Both the position numbers and the translations under genes were made by a program. Under the pieces are notes generated by a model that saw only the letters and a list, made by a program, of their open reading frames with translations, was not told the origin of the DNA and searched no databases. From positions 1-64,000 of the forward strand of contig VOIU01000004.1 of NCBI GenBank assembly GCA_007896885.1: a stretch of 64,000 bases of DNA, in the 5' to 3' direction. The DNA is from Bacteroidaceae bacterium HV4-6-C5C (lineage in GTDB: Bacteria; Bacteroidota; Bacteroidia; Bacteroidales; Bacteroidaceae). Below are positions 1 through 8,919 of this stretch, piece after piece. How positions within the stretch are numbered: position 1 is the stretch's first letter; each line of letters begins with the position of its first letter.

Positions 1-1
1 T

Positions 2-628
2 GTAAGCTGTATGCCGGCTATACAGCTTACAGAGGATGGTCGTCAAGAATTAATTGCTTATTCTTGGCCGGGTAATGTACGGCAATTAAAAAATATTACC
101 GAGCAAATTTCTATTATAGAGACAAAACGTGAAATTACGGCTGCGATATTGAAGGGGTACTTACCCGAGAAAGATCGTTCTCAGCAACTTCCGGCTTTGT
201 TTGGGGTAAAATCAAACAAAGGTTTTGAAAGTGAGCGAGAGATCTTGTACCAAGTCCTTTTTGATATGCGTCAGGATGTTACAGAGCTTAAGAAATTGGT
301 TCATGAAATTATGTCGGAGAGAACAACTTCCGGTAATTCGCCGATCTCTTCTTCTTATTTTGCAACGCCTTCTGCTGTAGTTGCACCTGTGGAATCGGGA
401 GTCCCTACTATTATTCATCCAGCATCAAAGTCTTCCCATTCATTAAATGATGACATACAGGATACAGAGGAATATGTGGAGGAATCTCTTTCTCTTGATG
501 ATGTAGAGAAGGATATGATACGAAAGGCTCTTGAGAAAAACCATGGAAAACGAAAAAATGCTGCGAAAGATTTAAATATATCGGAGCGAACATTATATAG
601 AAAAATTAAAGAATATGGTTTGGATTAA
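2..628 (+). CDS. Sigma-54-dependent Fis-family regulator, C-terminal part (5' end outside window)
   Basis: The frame is open to the left edge, so the start lies upstream and only about 208 codons are visible. The visible part begins in the lid region of an AAA+ activator domain (SWPGNVRQLKN is the conserved C-terminal motif of sigma-54 activators). A low-complexity Ser/Pro/Val linker follows, and then a Fis-type helix-turn-helix over the last 45 residues (KNHGKRKNAAKDLNISERTL). The ATP-binding and sigma-54-contact motifs are outside the window. The stop overlaps the LptE-like gene by 14 bp, which suggests translational coupling with envelope genes. The signal it senses cannot be read from this fragment. 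Confidence 0.9.
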   Translation, partial: VSCMPAIQLTEDGRQELIAYSWPGNVRQLKNITEQISIIETKREITAAILKGYLPEKDRSQQLPALFGVKSNKGFESEREILYQVLFDMRQDVTELKKLVHEIMSERTTSGNSPISSSYFATPSAVVAPVESGVPTIIHPASKSSHSLNDDIQDTEEYVEESLSLDDVEKDMIRKALEKNHGKRKNAAKDLNISERTLYRKIKEYGLD

Positions 629-1142
629 AAAGATAATGCCTCTTTGCATGCTGTTCGCTTTAGCATTGGTCGTTTCTTCTTGTCGTATATCAATGGGTTT
701 TGCTCCAATTACTTCCATTGACTATAATAAGGTGAAAACAATCTCTATTACAGATTTTCCAAATAGAGCCGAATATGTCTACACTCCATTAGCGACAGAA
801 TTCAATCAGAGATTAAAAGATTTGTTTATTAAGCAAACCCGTTTGAGTTTGGTTAATAATAATGCTGATTTGGAAATTGAAGGAGAAATAACAGGGTATA
901 ACCAATATAATGAATCGGTTGCTGCTGATGGCTACTCTTCAAAAACAAAGCTGACTGTCACTGTTAAGGTGAGATTTGTAAATAATACAAATCATAAAGA
1001 GGATTTTGAAGATCAACAGTTCTCCGCTTTTCGAACTTATGATTCCTCTCAGCTGTTGACAAGCGTTCAGGATCAGTTGATAGAAGAAATGGTAAAGGAT
1101 ATTACCGAGCAAATATTTAATGCAACTGTAGCTAATTGGTAG
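615..1142 (+). CDS. lptE: LptE-like outer-membrane LPS-assembly lipoprotein
   Basis: A 175-residue lipoprotein. The N-terminus has a hydrophobic signal ending in the lipobox VVSSC, so it should be lipidated on Cys 23 and anchored in the outer membrane. The mature part (RISMGF, then a TISITDFPNRA-type strand and repeated polar strands) resembles the LptE family that plugs the LptD LPS translocon. The gene overlaps the preceding sigma-54 regulator by 14 bp and is followed after 7 bp by the next gene, so it is co-transcribed. The ATG at 615 gives the complete signal peptide. Bacteroidetes LptE is divergent, so the assignment rests on lipobox, length and neighbourhood. Confidence 0.75.
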   Translation: MVWIKKIMPLCMLFALALVVSSCRISMGFAPITSIDYNKVKTISITDFPNRAEYVYTPLATEFNQRLKDLFIKQTRLSLVNNNADLEIEGEITGYNQYNESVAADGYSSKTKLTVTVKVRFVNNTNHKEDFEDQQFSAFRTYDSSQLLTSVQDQLIEEMVKDITEQIFNATVANW

Positions 1143-1149
1143 TTAATAT

Positions 1150-2034
1150 ATGACATCTGCGTTTTTAAATGAATTGATTCAGCATCCTGAAAACTTAAAT
1201 AGGGAAACTTTGTATGAGCTTCGTACATTGGTTGCCCGTTATCCATATTTCCATTCTTTACGTTTGCTATATCTTAAAAACCTTTATTTGCTTCATGATA
1301 TATCTTTTGGATCGGAATTACGTAAGGCTGTTTTATTTGTAGCTGATCGCCGAATGCTTTTCTATGTCATAGAAGGAGATCGCTATGCTCTGAAGCCGCA
1401 AACTGATAAGCAAATGTTGCTTCAATCTGTTGAAAAAGAGGATGTTGGTTTGGATCGTACATTATCGTTGATTGATGCTTTTCTCTCAACTATTCCTGAA
1501 GAAGAAACTCGAACAGACTTGGATTATTCGACGGATTATACCAATTATCTGCTCAAAGAAGATGGAGGTGATGAGAAGGAAGTCGGTTCGCTGATTATTG
1601 AAACAGAGGATATGCCAAAGTTAAGAGGACACGATTTGATAGATGGCTTTATTCAGCGCTCTTCAAATTCTGCCAATGAATCAGTTGAGCTTTCTGAAAA
1701 TAAAATATTACCTCTTCTTTCTCAAACCGAGTCGGATGAAGAGGATCAGGAGACCACATCTGGAACTTCCTTTATGGCTGATGAAGCTGGTGAGCAGAAT
1801 GATATAACGGACAATGAAAAAGAGCAGCCGGAACGTGTCCAAGATAGTTCTTATGAGCTGGACGACAGTTGCTTTACTGAAACTTTGGCAAAGATATACA
1901 TCAAGCAGCATAAGTATGAGAAAGCTCTTGAAATTATTAAAAAATTAAGTTTGAATTATCCAAAAAAAAATGCTTACTTTGCAGACCAAATTCGTTTTTT
2001 AGAGAAATTGATTATTAACGCTAAATCAAAATAA
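1150..2034 (+). CDS. Uncharacterised TPR-like cytoplasmic protein upstream of secG
   Basis: A 294-residue protein with no signal peptide or membrane segment. The N-terminal 100 residues are helical with paired short helices (ETLYELRTLVARYPYFHSL). The middle is acidic and probably disordered (about residues 150-240). The C-terminus has one clear TPR-like hairpin (FTETLAKIYIKQHKYEKAL). It lies 7 bp after the LptE-like gene and 4 bp before secG, so the four genes look like one operon. A scaffold role linked to envelope biogenesis is inference from position only. Confidence 0.8.
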   Translation: MTSAFLNELIQHPENLNRETLYELRTLVARYPYFHSLRLLYLKNLYLLHDISFGSELRKAVLFVADRRMLFYVIEGDRYALKPQTDKQMLLQSVEKEDVGLDRTLSLIDAFLSTIPEEETRTDLDYSTDYTNYLLKEDGGDEKEVGSLIIETEDMPKLRGHDLIDGFIQRSSNSANESVELSENKILPLLSQTESDEEDQETTSGTSFMADEAGEQNDITDNEKEQPERVQDSSYELDDSCFTETLAKIYIKQHKYEKALEIIKKLSLNYPKKNAYFADQIRFLEKLIINAKSK

Positions 2035-2038
2035 TAAA

Positions 2039-2449
2039 ATGTACCTATTTTTAGTTGTCTTAATGGTTGTTGCTTCCATACTGATGTGCTTTATCGTATT
2101 GATTCAGAATTCCAAAGGTGGAGGGTTGGCATCAGGATTTTCATCTTCCAATCAGATTATGGGAGTGCGCAAAACTACTGATTTTCTTGAAAAAGCTACA
2201 TGGGGACTCGCTGCATTTATGGTAGTGATGAGTATTGCTACAGCTTACGTAGTGCCTACTGTTTCTGAGAAGAGTGGGGATGTGATTATGGAACAGGCGC
2301 AACAAGAAGAAAAAACAAATCCTTATAATATGCCTGCTGGAACTGCCGCTCCTCAAGGTGGAGCTACAGCTGATCCTGCTGCTACTGCTCCTGCGAGTCA
2401 AACTCCTGCGACTCCGGCTCCTGCAACTTCTGATCCTGCATCGCATTAA
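2039..2449 (+). CDS. secG: Preprotein translocase subunit SecG
   Basis: A 136-residue membrane protein of the SecYEG translocon. Two transmembrane helices (residues about 2-22 and 53-73) flank the cytoplasmic loop with the family signature IQNSKGGGLASGF. The C-terminal tail (residues about 95-136) is rich in Ala, Pro, Thr and Gln, which is common in Bacteroidetes SecG and has no known function. It is the last gene of the operon and is followed by a clear rho-independent terminator at 2487-2520. Confidence 0.93.
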   Translation: MYLFLVVLMVVASILMCFIVLIQNSKGGGLASGFSSSNQIMGVRKTTDFLEKATWGLAAFMVVMSIATAYVVPTVSEKSGDVIMEQAQQEEKTNPYNMPAGTAAPQGGATADPAATAPASQTPATPAPATSDPASH

Positions 2450-2486
2450 TATTTAAGAAAATAAATTTGGAATTATAACTAGAATA

Positions 2487-2520
2487 GTGAGGCTGAATAA
2501 TTTATCAGTCTCACTTTTTT
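2487..2520 (+). terminator. Rho-independent terminator after secG
   Basis: GTGAGGCTGA (2487-2496) pairs with TCAGTCTCAC (2505-2514) with one mismatch around an 8-nt loop, followed by six T residues (2515-2520). It ends the LptE-secG operon. Confidence 0.85.
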
Positions 2521-2552
2521 AGTTTTATGGATTTGGAAATAATAACTATCCT

Positions 2553-2586
2553 TTTGTTTGTCCCGCAGGGTTATTTATTACCTTTG
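2553..2586 (+). promoter_or_regulatory. Bacteroides-type promoter for the MFS gene
   Basis: TACCTTTG at 2579-2586 matches the TAnnTTTG -7 element, and TTTG at 2553-2556 or 2557-2560 is a plausible -33 element. Transcription would start near 2594, giving a leader of about 37 nt before the ATG at 2631. Confidence 0.6.
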
Positions 2587-2630
2587 TTCGCAATTTTTAG
2601 ATTATATCAATATTTTAGCTAAATACTATA

Positions 2631-4085
2631 ATGACAGAACATTTGAAACTTAAATTGAATGACTCTAAACTTTTTCGTTGGAGTGCATTGGTGATTGTTT
2701 CCTTCACAATGATGTGTGGGTATTTTGTGACGGACGTGATGGCGCCGTTAGAAGACTTGTTGACGACTAAAGGACAAGTCGTATATTATGCTGACGGTAG
2801 CTTTGATAAAGTGGAGAATGCTCAGGCTGTGACCACAGTGAAGCCGGTAGATTGTAAGTTGGATGGTTTAGGATGGTCATCTACTGAATATGGCTTTTTT
2901 ACAGGAGCTTATGGGTACTTCAATGTATTCTTATTGATGTTGCTTTTCGGAGGTATCATTTTGGATAAAATGGGTGTCCGCTTTACGGGAACCCTTTCTT
3001 CCATATTAATGTTCGGAGGTGCACTGATTAAATATTGGGCCATATCCCCATACTTCTTTCTACAGGGGACATTGTTTGGGATGACCTATCAGGTTCTATT
3101 TGCGGCATTAGGTTTTGCTATATTTGGGGTTGGTGCTGAAATTACAGGTATAACGGTTTCCAAAGTTATTGTGAAATGGTTTACCGGTCATGAATTGGCC
3201 TTGGCTATGGGGCTTCAAGTTGCTATGGCCCGTATCGGTACTGGTATTGCACTTGGTTTTAGTTTGCCATTGGCAAAAACGATGGGACATCTTTCCATGC
3301 CGGTTTTATTGGGTGTCGTATTCTTATGTGTAGGTTTTTTGGTCTATTTGGTTTATTGCGTCATGGATAAGAAGCTGGATGCTTCACAAGCTGCTAGCGT
3401 TACTGAGAATGATGAAGATAAGTTTAAAATTAGTGATATTAAGTTTATCATAACTAATAAAGGGTTCTGGTTGATTACATTTTTATGTTTGCTATTTTAT
3501 TCCGGAGTCTTTCCTTTCTTGAAGTTTGCAGTAAAAGTAATGATTTATAAATATAATGTTGAGCCGGGATTGGCGGGATATATTCCTATGATGTTACCTT
3601 TCGGTTGTATTCTGTTGACTCCTTTATTTGGTTCATTGTATGATAGGGTAGGTAAGGGCGCAACGTTAATGGTTATTGGTTCCATAATGCTTGTATTTGT
3701 ACATTTGCTCTTTACATTGCCGATCTTGCAATACTGGTGGTTTGCTTTAATTTTAATAATTGTGTTGGGAGTGGCATTCTCTTTAGTACCTTCGGCTATG
3801 TGGCCTTCTGTTCCAAAGATTATTCCTCAAAAACAATTAGGATCGGCTTACTCTTTAATATTTTATATTCAGAATATAGGGCTTTCTATGGTACCGCTTC
3901 TTATAGGATGGGTTATTGATACATTTGCAAAATCGACAAAAAATGGGGTTGTGAGCTATGATTATACTATTCCTTTGTCTATCTTCATGATTTTCGGAAT
4001 ATTATCTGTGGGAGTTGCTTTGCTTTTGAAAAGAGAAGACCGTATCAAGCAATATGGTCTTGAAGAAGCTAATATGAAAAAATAA
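2631..4085 (+). CDS. Major facilitator superfamily transporter
   Basis: A 484-residue protein with about 12 predicted transmembrane helices, the usual MFS length. Between helix 1 and helix 2 is an unusually long extracytoplasmic loop of roughly 55 residues (about 37-92). The loop after helix 2 carries LDKMGVRFTG, a variant of the MFS motif A, and a second copy (LYDRVGKGA) sits after helix 8. A charged cytoplasmic linker (ASVTENDEDKFK) separates the two halves. It has its own promoter and lies between terminated operons. The substrate cannot be deduced; Bacteroides homologues are often labelled NarK-like without evidence of nitrate transport. Confidence 0.85.
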   Translation: MTEHLKLKLNDSKLFRWSALVIVSFTMMCGYFVTDVMAPLEDLLTTKGQVVYYADGSFDKVENAQAVTTVKPVDCKLDGLGWSSTEYGFFTGAYGYFNVFLLMLLFGGIILDKMGVRFTGTLSSILMFGGALIKYWAISPYFFLQGTLFGMTYQVLFAALGFAIFGVGAEITGITVSKVIVKWFTGHELALAMGLQVAMARIGTGIALGFSLPLAKTMGHLSMPVLLGVVFLCVGFLVYLVYCVMDKKLDASQAASVTENDEDKFKISDIKFIITNKGFWLITFLCLLFYSGVFPFLKFAVKVMIYKYNVEPGLAGYIPMMLPFGCILLTPLFGSLYDRVGKGATLMVIGSIMLVFVHLLFTLPILQYWWFALILIIVLGVAFSLVPSAMWPSVPKIIPQKQLGSAYSLIFYIQNIGLSMVPLLIGWVIDTFAKSTKNGVVSYDYTIPLSIFMIFGILSVGVALLLKREDRIKQYGLEEANMKK

Positions 4086-4172
4086 TATCGTTGAGTGTTG
4101 TTTGAGGAAGGATATATTTCACTTTGCAAATTCATTCTTTCCCAAATAAACTCCAACATACTACATAACAGT

Positions 4173-4514
4173 ATGTCAAAAGGAAAAACAAACTTATTGG
4201 AAACAATTCCGGTACGTTGTGATTCAATAAAAACCGAATGGGAAGGAGAGAACGTGATTCTCTCTTTCCCTCGGTTTAAAAGCACTTTTATAACACGTTA
4301 TTTCTTACCAAAAGGGGTATATTCTCCTATTCGGGTTCGTTTAGAAGAGCATGGAACTGCCGTTTGGCAATTCATTGATGGAGAGCGAAGTGTGCAGGAT
4401 ATCATTGACCTACTTAAGGATCATTTTGCTTTCGACGGAGAGTATGCATCACGGGTTATGACCTACATTATGCAGCTTCACAAGGACAAATTTATTCTCC
4501 TCTGTCAACCTTAA
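4173..4514 (+). CDS. PqqD-like small protein
   Basis: A 113-residue protein related to PqqD peptide-chaperone domains, which normally present a precursor peptide to a radical-SAM enzyme. The recognisable part is GTAVWQFIDGERSVQDIIDLL followed by a second helix pair. An upstream GTG at 4095 would extend the frame by 26 residues, but that extension does not resemble the domain; ATG 4173 (MSKGKTNLLE) is preferred. No peptide precursor or PQQ-type radical-SAM partner is adjacent, so this is an orphan PqqD. Its last 23 bp overlap the 3' end of the convergent DUF4831 gene. Confidence 0.75.
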   Translation: MSKGKTNLLETIPVRCDSIKTEWEGENVILSFPRFKSTFITRYFLPKGVYSPIRVRLEEHGTAVWQFIDGERSVQDIIDLLKDHFAFDGEYASRVMTYIMQLHKDKFILLCQP

Positions 4515-5553
4515 CCAATGATCCTGTCTCCGGGTTAAACAATACCTTAACCGTAGATTTCTTATTGAATAACACAGGTGCTAAATATTCGACTGTCCCG
4601 AATTGAGTTACAGGAATTTCTCCATTGTACAAATTCTGATTTAGATATTGTATGGTTATGCTACCTTTTCCCGGAACATTATAGGCTATTCCATCCACCG
4701 GTTTCTTTTTATTGTCTTCCATTGGTATGTTGATAGCTTTCAAATCGGTCAATGTGACATATACCGGATCTCCAGCTAAATCGTTATTGGCAACGACTCC
4801 CAATTTCTTAGAAAAGCGGAATAGAACATCGTTTTTCATTTCTTTGGGAACAACGCGAAACGTAAATACCTTGCTTTCTTCTGTGGTTTTTCCTGAGAAC
4901 ATCTCGGTCATGGCTTGTTCCTGGATATTCAAGTTATCAAGCATAATTTTTAATTGCTCGCCGTCTTTAGGCAAGTTTTCAGCTTCTCCCCGTAGTAGCG
5001 CATTTCTACTTTCGCGAATATTATAAATATCTTTGGCTACCAGTTCGGCCATTTTAGCTGTTGAGTTTGACATTAATATCTCTTCAGTCAGAAAGTCTCT
5101 GGGGTCTATTTCCTTATTCTGCTTCTTTAAAGGTTGGGTTTCCGGCTTTGACGTTGGTTGTCCACTACCGAGAGGCATGTTGATAGAGCATACAATACCG
5201 TCTTTTGTCAATTCAATAAGAGGGGCAACAGTTTTGTCCTTCAATTTAACGAAATACACTTTATCACGATCTGCCATCCCCGTCATTTTAGCTTGCAAGT
5301 TGTCTAATGTCCAGTATGTCTTGGGGTCGGAAGAGACATCACTCAATCTCATATAACGATCAGCATATTTTGAAAACTGACCGGGAGTATATACATGCTT
5401 GGTTGCTTGAATGGTTATTTCAATCTCACTCTTCGGTAGTATATAAGTAACGCCATAATCTTTTCCACGGGTCACTCCTGTTATCACTTCTGTTTGAGCT
5501 ACCGCCGAGGTGGCTAAAATGGAAGCTGCGAGTATTATAATCTCTTTTTTCAT
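4492..5553 (-). CDS. DUF4831 family secreted protein
   Basis: A 353-residue protein with signal peptide (MKKEIIILAASILATSAVAQ), so exported to the periplasm or surface. The body matches the style of Bacteroidales DUF4831 proteins: VTRGKDYGVTYILPKSEIEI near the N-terminus and a C-terminal VLFNPETGSLVKVDRGE. An upstream in-frame ATG at 5587-5589 would add 12 basic residues before the signal peptide; the ATG at 5553 gives a normal n-region and is preferred. The function of the family is unknown. It converges on and overlaps the PqqD-like gene by 23 bp. Confidence 0.8.
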   Translation of the reverse strand: MKKEIIILAASILATSAVAQTEVITGVTRGKDYGVTYILPKSEIEITIQATKHVYTPGQFSKYADRYMRLSDVSSDPKTYWTLDNLQAKMTGMADRDKVYFVKLKDKTVAPLIELTKDGIVCSINMPLGSGQPTSKPETQPLKKQNKEIDPRDFLTEEILMSNSTAKMAELVAKDIYNIRESRNALLRGEAENLPKDGEQLKIMLDNLNIQEQAMTEMFSGKTTEESKVFTFRVVPKEMKNDVLFRFSKKLGVVANNDLAGDPVYVTLTDLKAINIPMEDNKKKPVDGIAYNVPGKGSITIQYLNQNLYNGEIPVTQFGTVEYLAPVLFNKKSTVKVLFNPETGSLVKVDRGE

Positions 5554-5633
5554 GATTATGTGAATTTTAGTTTTGTTTTTAGGTTTCATTAGCCTAATAT
5601 TTTTAGGCTCGGTTTACTTTGTATCTCATTGCT

Positions 5634-6743
5634 CTATTCAGCAAATTTTATACAAACCGGTTTACTCAGATAAATGCTTTGATGCGTGTCATTCAGAAGA
5701 CCTGTAGTCTCATTACGCTGATACACTTGGATGAAATTGCTGTCCCGGCAAGCTACCAGCAAATATTTTCCATTGGGAGTAATGTTAAAGTTTCGTGGGT
5801 GGATACCGGTAAACTGATATCCTATATCCGTTAATGTCCCTTTTGTTAAGTCTACTTTGAATATGGCTATTCCATCTCCTTTAAGTCGGTTGCTTGCGTA
5901 CAAGAATTTACCGTCAGGGCTCAAGTGGATATCTGCACTACCACGGGCATGAAGCTTATCGGCAGTGATGACTTGAACTTTGGTTAGTTTCCCATTTCTA
6001 TAATTGAATACCGTAATATTTCCCGAAAGTTCGCTGATGAGATATGCATATTTCCCATTCGGACTGAATGTAAGGTGCCTTGGTCCTGAATCGCCATCTA
6101 TGTTTGTCGTTTCTTTTAAAGCATTGGGTATAGTCTGCTTTGGATTAACGGTGAAATGCAATATACGATCGGCACTGAAATCCGTTGCAAAGATATATTT
6201 CCCGTCAGGGGAGAATGCGGCGCAATGGATATGGGGTGTTGCTTGGCGAATAGCATCAGGGCCTCCTGTACTGCCACGATATAAAGTACTTAAAGTGTTG
6301 AGACTCCCATCTTGCTTTAAGGCGAAAGCAGACATGCAACCTCCTGTGTAATTTGCCGTGAGTACGATTTTTCCATTTGTTGAGACATAACACGGATCGG
6401 CACCTTTGGTCAGTTGGCGATTTAAAAATTTGAGTTTCCCGTTTTGTTTATTGAATCCATAAGCAATAACGGCAGCTGTTGAATCCGGCATCTCACTTAC
6501 CGCATATACAAACTTCTCATTTGCAGAGAGAGTCAGATATGAAGGGTTTTCAATCGCTATAGAGTCCAATATTAGCGCTTGACCATTTGTTTGGTCAAAT
6601 TGATACGTATAGATGCCTTTGCTGGTACCATTAGTATATGTGCCAACAAGCATAGTCAATTTATTATTAAGCTTAGTTTTCTGAGGTAATGCCTGTGTGC
6701 TGAAAACAAATAATGTCAGCGCTATAAAAAGATATTTTTTCAT
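5634..6743 (-). CDS. Secreted seven-bladed beta-propeller lactonase (6-phosphogluconolactonase-like)
   Basis: A 369-residue protein with an N-terminal signal peptide (cleavage near residue 20). It carries repeated propeller blades with the signatures LTLSANEKFVYAVSE, CAAFSPDGKYIFATDF, LTFSPNGKYAYLISE, HLSPDGKFLYASNR and NITPNGKYLLVACR. This is the lactonase / YbhE family. Cytoplasmic YbhE hydrolyses 6-phosphogluconolactone; the export signal here makes a periplasmic sugar-lactone substrate more likely (inference). The gene is monocistronic and upstream of the tmRNA gene on the opposite strand. Confidence 0.85.
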   Translation of the reverse strand: MKKYLFIALTLFVFSTQALPQKTKLNNKLTMLVGTYTNGTSKGIYTYQFDQTNGQALILDSIAIENPSYLTLSANEKFVYAVSEMPDSTAAVIAYGFNKQNGKLKFLNRQLTKGADPCYVSTNGKIVLTANYTGGCMSAFALKQDGSLNTLSTLYRGSTGGPDAIRQATPHIHCAAFSPDGKYIFATDFSADRILHFTVNPKQTIPNALKETTNIDGDSGPRHLTFSPNGKYAYLISELSGNITVFNYRNGKLTKVQVITADKLHARGSADIHLSPDGKFLYASNRLKGDGIAIFKVDLTKGTLTDIGYQFTGIHPRNFNITPNGKYLLVACRDSNFIQVYQRNETTGLLNDTHQSIYLSKPVCIKFAE

Positions 6744-6916
6744 ATGTATTTTTACTTTAGAATTAGGACTGAATACCCGATTATTATGTTATATTCTTAT
6801 ATAGCAAAGGTAAATATATTCTCTCTTTATTTCCTTTTCAATTCACTTTTTTTAGTTTTTGCTGATAATTAAAGGTCATGTCTCATTATTATTTGTAAAA
6901 TAGAAAGTAGCTGCAT

Positions 6917-6950
6917 ATTGTGCCATAATGCAAAACATTTCGTATCTTTG
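6917..6950 (+). promoter_or_regulatory. Promoter for the tmRNA gene
   Basis: TATCTTTG at 6943-6950 is an exact TAnnTTTG -7 element with TATTG about 22 bp upstream. The transcript would start near 6957, so a 5' leader of about 64 nt must be removed to give mature tmRNA starting at 7021. Confidence 0.65.
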
Positions 6951-7020
6951 TGCCGAAAGAGGGTCTTTGGACTTTATGTCCGTATCCTGTCTTTCGTCTA
7001 TCAGCTTATTTCAAAGTCAT

Positions 7021-7414
7021 GGGGTTGACTGGATTTGACAGCGGGTAGAACGGATAAGTAAGCATGCAGTGCGTCGTTGATTTGCACTATAATCTCAGTC
7101 TTCAAAATTTTATCTGGCGAAAATAATTACGCTCTTGCTGCTTAATCGAATCATAGTAGATTAACTTAATCCCGGTACTAGGTACTGGGACGAGACATCA
7201 CTCGGAAGCCGTTGCTCCGAAGCATTCCGATTCAGTGGTGCAGTTAAATCGGGGATAGTTCATACTTGCCTTGAAGTATGAATGAAATTTAAGAGGATAA
7301 GGTAATGGTTGATGGCTTTGGTTCTGCCATTACACGAAAATCTAGGCAAAGATAAGCATGTAGAAAGCTTATACCTTCCTCGTTTGGACGAGGGTTCGAT
7401 TCCCTCCAGCTCCA
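7021..7414 (+). ncRNA. ssrA: Transfer-messenger RNA (tmRNA)
   Basis: Rescues stalled ribosomes and tags the unfinished peptides. The acceptor stem pairs GGGGTTG (7021-7027) with CAGCTCC (7407-7413) with one G-U pair, discriminator A at 7414. The T-arm ends in GGTTCGATTCC. The CCA end is not encoded and must be added. The resume frame lies at 7116-7145 and reads GENNYALAA then TAA, the proteolysis tag known for Bacteroides. The length of about 394 nt is normal for a one-piece tmRNA. Confidence 0.97.
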
Positions 7415-7438
7415 CGTTGTGTATAGCATTAAATCAGA

Positions 7439-7490
7439 AAAGAGGGATTAAATAGATAAATATCTTATTTAGTTCCTCTTTTTTATTTTT
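7439..7490 (+). terminator. Terminator after tmRNA
   Basis: AAGAGGGATTAAATA pairs imperfectly with TATTTAGTTCCTCTT, followed by a long T run interrupted by one A (from about 7480). It closes the ssrA transcript. Confidence 0.8.
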
Positions 7491-8055
7491 TTTTGTTACT
7501 TCGTTTTTTAATCCACAACCACCTTTCTTATTAAAACTTTCGTTTGTAGGTTTAACGCGCTTATTTGCTGGTGCTTTTCTGTAAGTTTGCCTAAATACTA
7601 ACTTTATATTATAATTTTACACGTATATGTCAATGCCAACATATAAGATAATAGAGAAAGCGTATGGTGAAGTTTATCGTAGGATTATTGCAGGGATAAG
7701 GAAAGCCTAATGAACACTTATTAGCAAAAACTTATCCTATGAATTCTACTGATATGACAGGTTAGCTTGTCGGGTCATTGCGGAAGTACCTCATCTTTCC
7801 ATGGCATAAGATTACGGAAAAAGAGAGTCATGCTGATATTTCCGACTTTCTTTTCTTCCATGTTACATTTCGATTTCATTGTTCTTCGTAGGCTAAAATA
7901 AATAAATAATATCTTATTTGTGTGTTTTTCGTTGAAAAGCCGTACTGTAGATACTTATAAATGTATAGTGGCTGTGAAAATGATATAAAATATAAGCTTT
8001 AAAAAGCGAAATACTACTTCTTGTCGAGAATAAAAAAGTGTTTTTTTGATTGAAC
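7491..8055. other. Long intergenic region, no intact gene
   Basis: No ORF of normal composition. Two short stretches look slightly coding-like: a 27-codon frame from ATG 7628 and an open run of about 40 codons near 7755-7880 with stops on both sides. They could be remnants of a decayed gene, but nothing recognisable remains. No repeats or hairpins of note were seen apart from the flanking terminator and promoter. Confidence 0.35.
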
Positions 8056-8089
8056 TTTGCATATTTATATATAACATTTTTTATTTTTG
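8056..8089 (+). promoter_or_regulatory. Promoter for the phosphate-transport pair
   Basis: TATTTTTG at 8082-8089 fits the -7 consensus and TTTG at 8056-8059 can serve as the -33 element. A start near 8097 would leave an untranslated leader of about 165 nt before ATG 8262. Confidence 0.5.
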
Positions 8090-8261
8090 CACAGTTTTTT
8101 TTTGAATCCTACTTGCTTATCAAAGAATAGCGTTTTTTTGGATGAATAAACAAGTTATTCCCTAAAAACTTTTGTAGGACATACATATTTGGGGTTCTTA
8201 AGTTTACTAACAAAAGGTATTAGATAAAATTTGGATTTGATATAAATATAATTCTTACATT

Positions 8262-8909
8262 ATGAACAACTCTTTTTTGAACAAGTTAGCTCCTAGAGAG
8301 CCAAAGTTCTTCCCTTTGCTTCGTAAAATGGCCGACGTAATGCTTGCAACATCCGACTTAATGATTGAAAGTTTGGAAGCTTACAGTCATGAATCAGCGA
8401 TAGAGTATTATAAAAAGATTAAAGATGAGGAGAGAGAGGGTGACCGTTTGTCAAATAAGATATTTGATGAATTGAATACTACATTCATTACCCCTTTCGA
8501 CCGTGAAGATATTCACGCATTGGCTGGTCGCCTTGATGACGTGATTGACCATGTAAATAGTTGTGCAAAGCGTATTGTACTATACAACCCTAAAAACATG
8601 CCTAAAGAGTCTATTGATTTAGCCAATCTTATCCGTGAATCGGCTATATGTATAGGTAAGGCTGTAGAGGAGTTGGATGTATTGAAAAAGAGCCCGACTA
8701 ATGCGAAGAAGTATTGTGCGGAATTGCATGATTTAGAGAATAAAGCTGATGATGTATATGAGAACTTTATCATTCGTCTTTTTGAAAATGAAAAGGATGG
8801 AATTGAGATTATCAAGATAAAAGAGATCATGTATGAGCTTGAAAAAGCTACAGATTCGGCGGAATATGTAGGCAAGATTATAAAGACTATCATTGTAAAG
8901 TACGCATAA
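8262..8909 (+). CDS. DUF47 (PhoU-like) phosphate transport accessory protein
   Basis: A 215-residue all-helical cytoplasmic protein of the DUF47 / TIGR00153 family, related to PhoU. The sequence shows the two paired helical bundles and the acidic metal-binding helices typical of the family (KIKDEEREGDRLSNKIFDEL, then LHDLENKADDVYENF). It lies 10 bp upstream of a Pit carrier, the standard arrangement, and is thought to modulate phosphate uptake through Pit. The two genes form an operon. Confidence 0.9.
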   Translation: MNNSFLNKLAPREPKFFPLLRKMADVMLATSDLMIESLEAYSHESAIEYYKKIKDEEREGDRLSNKIFDELNTTFITPFDREDIHALAGRLDDVIDHVNSCAKRIVLYNPKNMPKESIDLANLIRESAICIGKAVEELDVLKKSPTNAKKYCAELHDLENKADDVYENFIIRLFENEKDGIEIIKIKEIMYELEKATDSAEYVGKIIKTIIVKYA

Positions 8910-8919
8910 AACCGAAAAT

